In this document: piece after piece, positions 22,969 through 29,910 of the stretch
Numbering within the stretch: position 1 is the stretch's first letter
Layout: the number at the start of each line of letters is the position of its first letter
NCBI GenBank assembly: GCA_964655775.1
Contig: CAZZNQ010000049.1
Span: forward strand, 1 to 29,910
DNA: 29,910 nt
Reading direction: 5' to 3'
DNA from: CAZZNQ01 sp964655775
GTDB taxonomy: Bacteria > Planctomycetota > Brocadiia > SM23-32
The notes under the pieces: model-generated
Databases searched by the model: none
The model's input: the letters and a program-made list of their open reading frames with translations, nothing else
Told to the model about the DNA's origin: nothing
Program-made: the position numbers and the translations under genes

Positions 22969-25608
22969 ATGGGAACCGACGCGTACGATCCATCCGAGAT
23001 TGAGCAGACTTGGCGGCGCTACTGGCGCGAGACGGGGCTTGCGCAATGCGACACCCGGGACGAGCGCGAGAAGTTCTATTGCCTCGTGATGTTCCCTTAT
23101 CCGTCCGGCGCACTCCACGTCGGCCACGGCCGCAACTACATCCTCGGGGACGTAGTGGCCCGCTACAACGCGATGCAGGGGTTCAACGTGTTGCATCCGA
23201 TGGGCTGGGACGCCTTCGGCCTGCCCGCGGAGAATGCAGCCATCAAGCGCGGGATCCATCCCAGCAAGTCCGTGCAGCAGAACATCGCAGTGATGAAGAA
23301 GCAAATGGAGTCGCTGGGCATCGCGTACGACTGGGACCGCGAGATCAATACCAGCGCTCCGGACTACTACAAGTGGACGCAATGGGTGTTCCTGCAACTC
23401 TACAAGCGGGGCCTGGCATACCGGAAGGATGCACCCGTGAACTGGTGCCCTAGCTGCCAGACGGCGCTTGCCAACGAGGAAGTGGTCAATGGGCTCTGCG
23501 AACGGTGCGACGCGCGCGTTGTTCAGAAGGACCTCCCGCAGTGGTTCTTCCGGATCACGGATTACGCGCAACGGCTGCTGGACGATCTGGAGCTGCTCGA
23601 CGCATGGCCCGAGCGCGTTCGGCGGATGCAGGCCAACTGGATCGGTCGGAGCGAGGGCGCGCTCGTCAACTTCACGCTTGCCGAAAGCGGCGAGCCGCTG
23701 CCCTGCTTCACCACGCGACCGGACACGCTCTGGGGCGTAACGTTTATGAGCCTTGCGCCGGAGCACCCGCTTGTGCCCGAGTTGGTGAAGGGCACGGAGC
23801 GCGAGGAGGAGGTGCTCTCGTTCTGCGCCGAAGCGCGCGATCAGGACCAGACCGCACGGGCGTCGGACACGGTCGAGAAGGCGGGCGTGTGGACCGGCCA
23901 TTACGTCGTCAATCCGGTGAACGGCGAACGGGTGCCGCTGTGGGTCGCCAACTATGCCCTGATGGAGTACGGCACCGGCGCGGTGATGGCCGTGCCCGCC
24001 CACGATCAGCGCGACTTCGAGTTCGCGCGTAAGTACGGTCTGGATGTCAGAGTGGTGATCCAGCCCGAGGATGGCGACATCGATGCGGACGCCATGACCG
24101 AGGCGTACGTCGAGCCGGGGCGGATGGCCAACAGCGGGCCGTTTGACGGGACCCGCGTGCCGGAGATGATGCACGAGGTCATCCAGTACCTCGACGACAA
24201 CGGTATGGGCGAGGCGGAGGTCAACTACCGTCTGCGCGATTGGCTCATCAGTCGGCAGCGCTACTGGGGTGCACCGATTCCCGTGGTGCACTGCCCGGAA
24301 TGCGGGATCGTGCCGGTGCCGGAGGATCAGTTGCCCGTGCGCCTGCCCGACGAGGTCGACTTCACCCCGCGCGGCAAGAGCCCCCTCGCGTTGGCTGAGC
24401 ATTTCGTGCACACCACCTGCCCTGAATGCGGCGAGGAAGCGAAGCGCGAAACGGACACGATCGCACAGTGGCTCTGCTCCTGCTGGTACTTCCTGCGGTA
24501 CATCTCCCCGCACGACGACGAGCGTCCGTTCGACCGCGACTTGGTCGATCGATGGCTGCCGGTCGATCTCTACATCGGCGGCGTCGAGCACGCGGTGCTG
24601 CACCTTCTCTACTCCCGGTTCATCGTGAAGGTCCTGCACGACGCGGGGCATATCGGCTTCGTCGAGCCGTTTACGGCGCTGTTTACGCAGGGCATGATCT
24701 GCAAGCAGAGCTTCGTCTGCCAGCGATGCGGCAAGGTCGTGACGGACAATCCCAACGTTCGCGAGCCCTGCTCCTGCGACCTGGACGTGGACCTGGAGAC
24801 GCGTTTGGAGGAGCAGATTGAAGTCACCGCGCGGCTGGACAAGATGAGCAAGTCTAAGGGCAATGCCGTCACCTTCGACGAGGTGATCGACGACTTCGGC
24901 GCCGACACGCTCCGTCTTTATACGCTTGCCATCGGGCCGCCGGAACGCGACGCCGAATGGCAAGACAGCGGCATCGTCGGCTACCACCGCTTCCTGAAAC
25001 GTCTTTGGGAAGCCATCGTATCCCACGAAGACGACTACCGAGGTCTGCCGCGCCGGGAGTTCGCCGAGGACGACCTCGGCGACGATTGCCGTCGGGTATA
25101 CCGTCTGGTGCACGCAACGGTCAGGAAGGTCACCGAGGACATCCACGGTCGCTGGCATTTCAACACCGCCATCGCATCGGTCATCACCCTTTTGAATGAG
25201 GTCCAGGGGCTGGAGCTCAAGGAGTCGTACACGGGCGACGAAGACGCCGACGAGCTGAACGCCTTCAGCGTGTTCCGGTTCGCGATGGAGCGCACGGTTC
25301 TGCTGCTTGCGCCCTTCGTGCCGCACGTGGCCGAAGAGCTTTGGGCGCGCCTGGGCAACGAGCCGAGCGTGTTCCAGCAGCCCTGGCCCAAGTACGATCC
25401 CGAAGCCGCGAAGGCGGAGGAGATCGAGCTCCCGGTGCAGGTGAACGGCCGCCTGCGCGATCGCCTCGTTGTGCCCCGCGATGAGGAGGAGGAGAAGGTG
25501 CGCGAGCTTGCCCTGCAGTCCGAGAACGTCCTGCGCTTTGTCGAGGGCAAGGAGATCAAGCAGTTCATCGTCGTGCCCAACCGGATCGTGAACATCGTGG
25601 TTCGATAG
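22969..25608 (+). CDS. leuS: Leucyl-tRNA synthetase
   Basis: Charges tRNA-Leu. It has 879 residues, near the usual bacterial length. The class I HIGH box is PYPSGALHVGHGR (44-56) and the KMSKS loop is at 625-629. A cysteine-rich hinge (CPSC, then CERC) sits before the editing domain, which spans about 225-420. Two more zinc-ribbon-like pairs, CPECGIV and CPECGEE, follow the editing domain. Before KMSKS, in place of the usual leucine-specific insert, there is a short cysteine cluster: Cys578, Cys584, Cys587, Cys601 and Cys603. The C-terminal anticodon-binding helices and a terminal tRNA-binding segment are intact. The ATG at 22969 is preceded by CGGAG. Galactokinase follows after 33 nt. Confidence 0.97.
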   Translation: MGTDAYDPSEIEQTWRRYWRETGLAQCDTRDEREKFYCLVMFPYPSGALHVGHGRNYILGDVVARYNAMQGFNVLHPMGWDAFGLPAENAAIKRGIHPSKSVQQNIAVMKKQMESLGIAYDWDREINTSAPDYYKWTQWVFLQLYKRGLAYRKDAPVNWCPSCQTALANEEVVNGLCERCDARVVQKDLPQWFFRITDYAQRLLDDLELLDAWPERVRRMQANWIGRSEGALVNFTLAESGEPLPCFTTRPDTLWGVTFMSLAPEHPLVPELVKGTEREEEVLSFCAEARDQDQTARASDTVEKAGVWTGHYVVNPVNGERVPLWVANYALMEYGTGAVMAVPAHDQRDFEFARKYGLDVRVVIQPEDGDIDADAMTEAYVEPGRMANSGPFDGTRVPEMMHEVIQYLDDNGMGEAEVNYRLRDWLISRQRYWGAPIPVVHCPECGIVPVPEDQLPVRLPDEVDFTPRGKSPLALAEHFVHTTCPECGEEAKRETDTIAQWLCSCWYFLRYISPHDDERPFDRDLVDRWLPVDLYIGGVEHAVLHLLYSRFIVKVLHDAGHIGFVEPFTALFTQGMICKQSFVCQRCGKVVTDNPNVREPCSCDLDVDLETRLEEQIEVTARLDKMSKSKGNAVTFDEVIDDFGADTLRLYTLAIGPPERDAEWQDSGIVGYHRFLKRLWEAIVSHEDDYRGLPRREFAEDDLGDDCRRVYRLVHATVRKVTEDIHGRWHFNTAIASVITLLNEVQGLELKESYTGDEDADELNAFSVFRFAMERTVLLLAPFVPHVAEELWARLGNEPSVFQQPWPKYDPEAAKAEEIELPVQVNGRLRDRLVVPRDEEEEKVRELALQSENVLRFVEGKEIKQFIVVPNRIVNIVVR

Positions 25609-25641
25609 GAAAGCGACAGGCGCCGCAGAGCGGGAGCGGGC

Positions 25642-26814
25642 GTGGATTACGGCACCCTGAAAGACCTTCGCAGCAAGTTCGAGCAGACCTTCGGCGGAAC
25701 GTCGGGCCTGCGCTGCGCCCGCGCCCCGGGCCGCGTCAATCTCATCGGCGAGCACACCGACTACAACGGCGGATTCGTGCTGCCAATCGCCGTCGATCGC
25801 GAGGTGAGCATCCTGTTCAGGCCCGTTGGCGCCGAGCCGGTGCGGCTCTGGTCCGAGAACTACGGCGAATGGGACGAGTTCGACCTGGACGACATCACAC
25901 CGAACCCGCGGCAGCCCTGGGCCGACTACATCCGCGGCACGGCCCATCACCTGCACGAGGCGGGGCTCGACATCCGGCCCGTTGAGGGCATCATCTGCGG
26001 CGACGTGCCCATCGGCGCCGGGCTCAGTTCCTCGGCCGCCATCGAGGTCGCAGCGGCACTCGCCTTCACGGATGCGGCCGGCGTCACCGTCGACAGCCGC
26101 AAGCTGGCCCTCATCTGCCAGGAAGCCGAGAATCGCTTCGTCGGCGTCAACTGCGGCATCATGGACCAGTTCGTCAGCATCCACGCCCGGCGCGACCACG
26201 CGCTGTTGCTCGACTGCCGCTCGCTGCACTACGAGCACCTGCCCTTGGACGGGAGCGCCGTCCGCGTCGTTGTCTGCAACACCATGGTCCATCACTCGCT
26301 CGGCGATTCCGCGTACAACCAGCGTCGGGCCACCTGCGAGAACGCCTGCCGCACACTCGCCGAGCGTCTGCCGCGGGTGCGTCAACTGCGCGACGTCGAC
26401 GTCGACACGCTGGCCGCGAACGCGGATCTGCTTGACGAGACGATGCTGAGACGCGCGCGCCACGTCGTCACCGAGATCGACCGCACCCGCCGCGGCGCAG
26501 ACGCGCTGCGTGCCGGAGACTACGCCGGACTCGGGCGGCTCATGTTCGAGTCCCACGCCAGCCTGCGCGATGATTACGAGGTAAGCTGCAGCGAACTCGA
26601 CCTCATGGTCGACCTCGCCCGCCCCCTGGACGGCCTGCTGGGCGCGCGCATGGTCGGCGCGGGCTTCGGCGGCTGCACGGTCAATCTCGTCCGCCGCGAC
26701 GCCGCATCAGCCTTCGCCGACAGTATGCGCTCCGCCTACGAGGACGCCACTGGCATCGCCCCCGACGTCTACGAGCTCTCGCCCTCCGCTGGGGCCGACG
26801 TCAAGGACTTCTGA
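25642..26814 (+). CDS. galK: Galactokinase
   Basis: GHMP-family kinase making galactose-1-phosphate from galactose and ATP, first step of the Leloir pathway. It has 390 residues. The galactokinase signature GRVNLIGEHTDYN lies at 30-42 with Arg31, and the ATP-binding GHMP loop PIGAGLSSSAA near 123-133. The catalytic Asp175 is in GIMDQFVS, and the C-terminal GHMP motif is MVGAGFGGCTVNLV near 337-350. The start is GTG at 25642 with GGGAG upstream. It lies 33 nt after leuS, which suggests co-transcription. No galT, galE or sugar transporter is in the window, so galactose use must rest on genes elsewhere. Confidence 0.96.
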   Translation: MDYGTLKDLRSKFEQTFGGTSGLRCARAPGRVNLIGEHTDYNGGFVLPIAVDREVSILFRPVGAEPVRLWSENYGEWDEFDLDDITPNPRQPWADYIRGTAHHLHEAGLDIRPVEGIICGDVPIGAGLSSSAAIEVAAALAFTDAAGVTVDSRKLALICQEAENRFVGVNCGIMDQFVSIHARRDHALLLDCRSLHYEHLPLDGSAVRVVVCNTMVHHSLGDSAYNQRRATCENACRTLAERLPRVRQLRDVDVDTLAANADLLDETMLRRARHVVTEIDRTRRGADALRAGDYAGLGRLMFESHASLRDDYEVSCSELDLMVDLARPLDGLLGARMVGAGFGGCTVNLVRRDAASAFADSMRSAYEDATGIAPDVYELSPSAGADVKDF

Positions 26815-26820
26815 CGCCCC

Positions 26821-27981
26821 TCATCCCGCCTCGGCCGCCTCCTCCAGAATGCTCGTCAGCTTCGCGAACTGCTTCTCGGTCGTGAACTCCAGCGCCTTGC
26901 GCCGTGCCGCCGCCGACATCTCGGCCATCCGACCGGGGTCGAGTAGCGCCTCCATGTGCTCGGCCAGTTCTTGCGCGTCCCCGGCGTCCTCCAGCACGTA
27001 GCCGTCCTCGCCATGCGTCAGCACCTGCGCGCAGCCGTTCGTCGCCGCCGTGAGCACCGGCAGTCCGCACGCCAGCCCCTCCAACGTCACGTTCGCGCAC
27101 GGGTCGTAGTAGCTCGGCAGCATGGCCGCATCCGCCGCGCCGTAATAGGGCTCGGGTGCCGCGGCTCCGGCGAACCGCAGCCTGCCCTCCGCTCCGCACT
27201 CGCTCGCAAAACGCTCCATCGCCCGCCGGTTACCGCTGCCCACCACCATGCCGTACACTCCCTCGTGCCCACGGCGCCGCAGTTCGCCCAGCGCCTCTAC
27301 CAACGTGTGCAGCCCCTTCCTGCGCCACCCGTGCCCGACGAACACGCCCAACAGCGCATCCTCCGGGATCGACAGCTCCCGCCGCACGCGCTCGCGGTGC
27401 TGCGCCCGGAGGTCGGGGCTGAACCGCTCCGGGTCCACGCCGTTCACCACCACCCTCAGCCGGTCCGCGACGACCGGGTAATGCGCCGCGAGCTCGTCCC
27501 GCACCATATCCGAATTGGCGACCACGCGCCGCAGGTCGGGGTGCGCATAGAGACGGTCCTCGATGCGAAAGCGCAGCCGGTTGCGCAGGCTCAGCGCGGC
27601 TCTCAGTCGAAACATCGCCCCTGCCACCGGCGAGCGATACGTCTCGGCCTGGCGGCGCAGATACTCCCTGTGCAGGCCGCCGCCCACGCGCACGACCTGC
27701 GCCCCCAGACACTTCTGATCGCTGAACGTCACGTCGGCGTCCTCGGCCGCCAGCGCGCGCTCGGAGGCCCGAGCCAGCGCCAGATCCCGGAACGGCCCGA
27801 CGCCCAGCCGCACACTCAGCGGCTCGACGTGGATGCCCTCGGCTCCCGGCTCCGCTTTCGCGGCCAGCACCTTCACGCGATGGCCCGCGTCGCGCAGGTG
27901 CTCGGCGAAGCACACCAGGAACTTCTCCGCGCCGCCTCGCGACCCGAAATGCTTGCAGCAGATTGTCACCCTCATCGGCAT
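26821..27981 (-). CDS. GT4-family glycosyltransferase (WaaG-like)
   Basis: 386 residues, GT-B fold, CAZy family GT4. The N-terminal domain contains HFGSRGGAEKFL, the acceptor-side loop typical of LPS core glucosyltransferases of the WaaG/RfaG type. The C-terminal donor domain holds VVNGVDPERF (about 182-191), GHGWRRKGLHTLVEAL near 215-230, and the Glu-x7-Glu-like region PSYYDPCANVTLEGLACGLPV (in part PSYYDPCANVTLE). It likely transfers a hexose from a nucleotide sugar to cell-surface glycan or lipid. ATG at 27981 (MPMRV) or 27975 is possible; AAAGG sits before the first. It is convergent with galK, with a 6-nt gap. Acceptor and sugar are unknown. Confidence 0.88.
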   Translation of the reverse strand: MPMRVTICCKHFGSRGGAEKFLVCFAEHLRDAGHRVKVLAAKAEPGAEGIHVEPLSVRLGVGPFRDLALARASERALAAEDADVTFSDQKCLGAQVVRVGGGLHREYLRRQAETYRSPVAGAMFRLRAALSLRNRLRFRIEDRLYAHPDLRRVVANSDMVRDELAAHYPVVADRLRVVVNGVDPERFSPDLRAQHRERVRRELSIPEDALLGVFVGHGWRRKGLHTLVEALGELRRRGHEGVYGMVVGSGNRRAMERFASECGAEGRLRFAGAAAPEPYYGAADAAMLPSYYDPCANVTLEGLACGLPVLTAATNGCAQVLTHGEDGYVLEDAGDAQELAEHMEALLDPGRMAEMSAAARRKALEFTTEKQFAKLTSILEEAAEAG

Positions 27982-28016
27982 TGCCGGCCTTTCGTGCGTG
28001 TTCTGTCGTGACGGCT

Positions 28017-28046
28017 ACTATGTCGCAGGACGCACCCTCGACGCAA
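28017..28046 (-). promoter_or_regulatory. Possible promoter of the glycosyltransferase gene
   Basis: Minus strand: TTGCGT, 18-bp spacer, CATAGT, about 35 bp before the start codon at 27981. Both boxes are partial matches. Confidence 0.33.
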
Positions 28047-28221
28047 GCGCGCGCGGCGCCGGCCTGCTCGATATTCGGGGGCGCAGCCGCCCCGGATGTT
28101 CATCGCAAACATTGTGTGACGAGCACCTTCTGGAAGAATGGGTTCGTTTCGCAATCGGACCGCCTTCGGGCCTGACCTCGTCCGATCCGGCCCGGTGAGA
28201 CCCCGGTTCCAGGGCTTGTCT

Positions 28222-28292
28222 TCTGAAGTCTCGACGCAGGAGGACTTGCCTTCCGACGCCGACCCGAAAACGAGCTTTTTCTCTGAAGTCTC
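28222..28292. repeat. Repeated 11-mer spaced exactly 60 bp
   Basis: TCTGAAGTCTC occurs at 28222-28232 and at 28282-28292. The sequence after each copy is related (CGACG against CACGA). A shorter TCTGAA recurs at 28382. It looks like part of a dispersed element rather than coding sequence. Confidence 0.5.
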
Positions 28293-28694
28293 CACGAAAT
28301 CCGCCCTTGTCCTCCGAGGCCCTGGCGGAGGCGGAGCTCATTTTCCAAGGCATCGTGCAGAAGGAGCCGATTCGGCCTTTCTCTGAACGCCGGTGCGGCG
28401 CTGCGTTCGCGCAGACCCACGGCGGCGGAGTGCCTCGCCGATTCCGGACAAGAACCGGACGATGCCCCGTCGCGACGCGGCCGGCGGTCGGACAGCCGGC
28501 GGACGCCCCACGGTCGTGTGGTGGACAGACCGCGTCCCATCCGGACGGCCATCGGACACCGCCGGACATCCCGCGTCCGGGCGGAGATTCGGCGCACGCG
28601 CCCGGCGTCGGCCCGGCCCCGGATGTCGCCCTGTTGGTCGGATTGTGCATCGTTCGTTGTTTGCTCTAATCGCTCCATAGCTCGCCGCGGGCCC

Positions 28695-28868
28695 CGTCTG
28701 AGTCGCCCCTGCCGGGGCTCTTGTTGTTGGGGGTGCCCTATCCCCAGGGTTCCCTCCGCTGACGCGGGGTCACCCTGGGCTACGTCTGCGACGCCCGCTT
28801 CGCGGGCTCAAGACCCGCCAACGGGCCATCACCCGGGGCTACGTCTGAGTCGCCCCTGCCGGGGCTCT
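28695..28868. repeat. Chain of hairpin cassettes with 27-bp perfect direct repeats
   Basis: A perfect 27-bp direct repeat lies at 28695-28721 and 28842-28868; each copy contains the hairpin GCCCC-TGCC-GGGGC. Between them are CCCAGGGT (28743-28750) paired with ACCCTGGG (28772-28779), and GCCCGC-TTC-GCGGGC (28793-28807). TACGTCTG precedes two of the cassettes. The pattern resembles REP-like palindromic units seen in many planctomycete-type genomes (from memory). Confidence 0.7.
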
Positions 28869-29166
28869 CTGCGGTACGGAGACGGCGGCCCCCGCAGTGG
28901 AGGCCGAAGTAGGCCCGTCAGTTGGCCCCTACTCCCGAGCTATCGCTGGCGGAGGCCAGCGACAGCCATTGTACGCGCCTTTCCGGAGCGTGTGTCCGCT
29001 ATGGACCCTTGTGTCCCCTTATGGGCGCCAATGGGCGCTCAGGTTCTGGCGCTCGCGACCGTGGAGTAGGCCCGGCATTGGGGAACTACGCCCAAGCCCC
29101 GCCACGCGGGACCGCGCTGGTGTCCGCTTGGGGGTGCTAACGGGCGCTCCGAAGACGGCGGTTCCT

Positions 29167-29299
29167 ATGTCGTTGCCTTTGTCGTTCGTATCTGCGTCCG
29201 GCTTCAGCCGGCATCTGCGTAATCTGCGGATACATGTCGTTGCCGGTCTGTTGCCGTTGCGTTGGTCTTTGGTATTGGCGTCCGGCTTCAGCCGGCATC
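29167..29299. repeat. Two-copy repeat with internal hairpin
   Basis: A perfect 22-bp repeat occurs at 29194-29215 and 29278-29299, 84 bp apart, containing the hairpin CCGGCT-TC-AGCCGG. ATGTCGTTGCC precedes each copy (29167-29177 and 29234-29244), and AAGTCGTTGCC reappears at 29407-29417. Confidence 0.65.
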
Positions 29300-29401
29300 C
29301 GCGGAAGTCGACTGGCCCTCCGTAGCCTCGCGCGGAGGAGGGTCTGCGGTTCCATGGCGTTGTCGTCGCCGTCTGAATCCGCGTAATCCGTGTAATCTGC
29401 G
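29211..29401. repeat. 9-bp tandem units (TAATCYGYG)
   Basis: Two units at 29211-29228 (GCATCTGCG, TAATCTGCG) and three at 29375-29401 (GAATCCGCG, TAATCCGTG, TAATCTGCG). Such units recur in intergenic DNA of PVC-type genomes and are often mis-annotated as small proteins (from memory). Confidence 0.6.
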
Positions 29402-29539
29402 GACCTAAGTCGTTGCCGTGCTTGCGGATTCCGTTTTGACGGCGGGCCTTTGCAGCGCATAATGGGGGTTGGGTCGGGCGGATTTCATCGTTTTTTCGGC
29501 TTTCTGCGATTTTTTTGGCCAAGAAACCGGCCCGTTTTT

Positions 29540-29559
29540 ACGTCTAATAGGGTAGACGT
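29540..29559. repeat. Inverted repeat upstream of the RHS fragment
   Basis: Perfect 7-bp arms ACGTCTA and TAGACGT around the 6-nt loop ATAGGG. It lies 39 bp before the RHS reading frame, at the junction between the T-rich non-coding segment and RHS-like sequence. Confidence 0.5.
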
Positions 29560-29598
29560 TACGGAGAGGTGTCCCTTCTGCGCACCGGGTAGCCGACG

Positions 29599-29910
29599 AT
29601 GACGCCGACTGGAACCTGCACATCTGAGCCCTGCACAGGCCGCGAAGGCGGCTGGACGGACAACGTCATCCGCTACGACGGCACGGTCTCGCGTGTGTCG
29701 ACACTGGAGTCGGGCGGGCTGACGCACTACGATTGGGATGGCATCAACGTTATCCAGGAGAAGGACGCGGCGGGCAGCGTGACGGACCGGCAGGTGCACG
29801 GTTACGCGCCGACACCGTTCGTGGGTGATATCGCCCTGATGGACAAGAACGGCACGCCCTACGTCCCCGTCAGCGACCAGCCCGGCACCGTCTGGAACCT
29901 GCTGGACGAT
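29599..29910 (+). CDS. RHS-repeat protein fragment, runs off the window
   Basis: The frame opens at ATG 29599, three codons after an in-frame TAG (29590), and stays open to the window end (104 codons). It reads VIRYDGTVSRVSTLE, then YDWDGINVIQEKD and YVPVSDQPGTVWNLLDD. These are YD/RHS repeat sequences of the type found close to the C-terminal end of the RHS core, where a variable toxin-like tip often follows. Full RHS proteins have over a thousand residues, so the missing upstream part means either a truncated orphan or a silent C-terminal cassette. No strong ribosome site lies before the ATG. Whether it is expressed, and what follows, cannot be seen. Confidence 0.6.
   Translation, partial: MTPTGTCTSEPCTGREGGWTDNVIRYDGTVSRVSTLESGGLTHYDWDGINVIQEKDAAGSVTDRQVHGYAPTPFVGDIALMDKNGTPYVPVSDQPGTVWNLLDD

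Larger units (their letters stand above)
27982..29598. other. Non-coding, repeat-rich stretch
   Basis: About 1.6 kb between the glycosyltransferase and the RHS fragment without a credible gene. Open frames exist on both strands, but they carry low-complexity Arg/Pro/Ser-rich sequence, no ribosome sites, and change frame across the repeats. The contents in order are: a weak promoter for the glycosyltransferase, a repeated 11-mer 60 bp apart, three hairpin cassettes, 22-bp repeats with a hairpin, 9-bp tandem units, and a T-rich segment (29480-29540). I see no tRNA, small RNA of known type or transposase remnant. Confidence 0.6.

Noticed and set aside
22903..26556. Very long minus-strand open frame of 1217 codons
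   Set aside because: It lies antisense to leuS and galK, both with full family motifs. Open antisense frames are common in GC-rich DNA with strong third-position bias. No domain is readable in it.
28018..28680. Several overlapping 100-210-codon frames on both strands
   Set aside because: They run over repeats, have low-complexity composition, no ribosome sites and no recognisable domains.
28695..29420. CRISPR array
   Set aside because: Repeats are few, irregularly spaced, of different families, and there are no cas genes.

Overview
This GC-rich window holds 24 protein-coding genes, two of them cut by the window edges, and one repeat-filled non-coding stretch. I see no rRNA, tRNA, CRISPR array or insertion sequence. 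Gram-negative traits are present: periplasmic signal peptides, a predicted sphingolipid pathway and a GT4 glycosyltransferase. Together with RHS sequence and dispersed hairpin and 9-bp repeats, they fit an uncultured Planctomycetota-like or other PVC-superphylum bacterium. That placement is an inference from protein and repeat style, not from a marker gene.

Layout. 1-3.5 kb (+): C-terminal part of an S41/CtpA-type protease, pyruvate kinase and a creatininase-family amidohydrolase. 3.5-11.8 kb (-): a tight seven-gene operon. It starts with a 118-aa protein and a GlmL/MutL-like ASKHA ATPase, then a barrel-plus-KOW protein, a large signal-peptide protein with a DUF6754-like C-terminal domain, and three membrane proteins. 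This is my best candidate for an undescribed system: a cytosolic ATPase tied to a membrane and periplasmic assembly, with no glutamate mutase subunits beside it. 12-13.9 kb (-): a secreted HEAT-repeat-like protein and a two-TM protein with a four-cysteine cluster. 14.1-15.6 kb (+): a TauE/SafE permease fused to a TPR-like tail. 15.6-17.3 kb (-): a polytopic membrane protein and a coiled-coil cytosolic protein transcribed together.

17.7-22.0 kb (+): a compact four-gene cluster led by a consensus -35 promoter. It encodes a serine palmitoyltransferase-like alpha-oxoamine synthase, a GNAT-fold candidate ceramide synthase, an NAD-dependent reductase (CerR-like) and a PAP2/Aur1-like membrane phosphotransferase. 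Together these could make ceramide and attach a phospho head group. 22.0-26.8 kb: type III pantothenate kinase (-), divergent from leucyl-tRNA synthetase, which is followed by galactokinase (+). 26.8-28.0 kb (-): a GT4 glycosyltransferase.

28.0-29.6 kb: no credible gene. It contains hairpin cassettes, perfect 27-bp and 22-bp direct repeats and 9-bp tandem units. The window ends inside a truncated RHS-type reading frame. The gene-to-gene overlaps (GTGA, TTGA, 4-25 nt) suggest translational coupling inside both the DUF6754 operon and the sphingolipid cluster.
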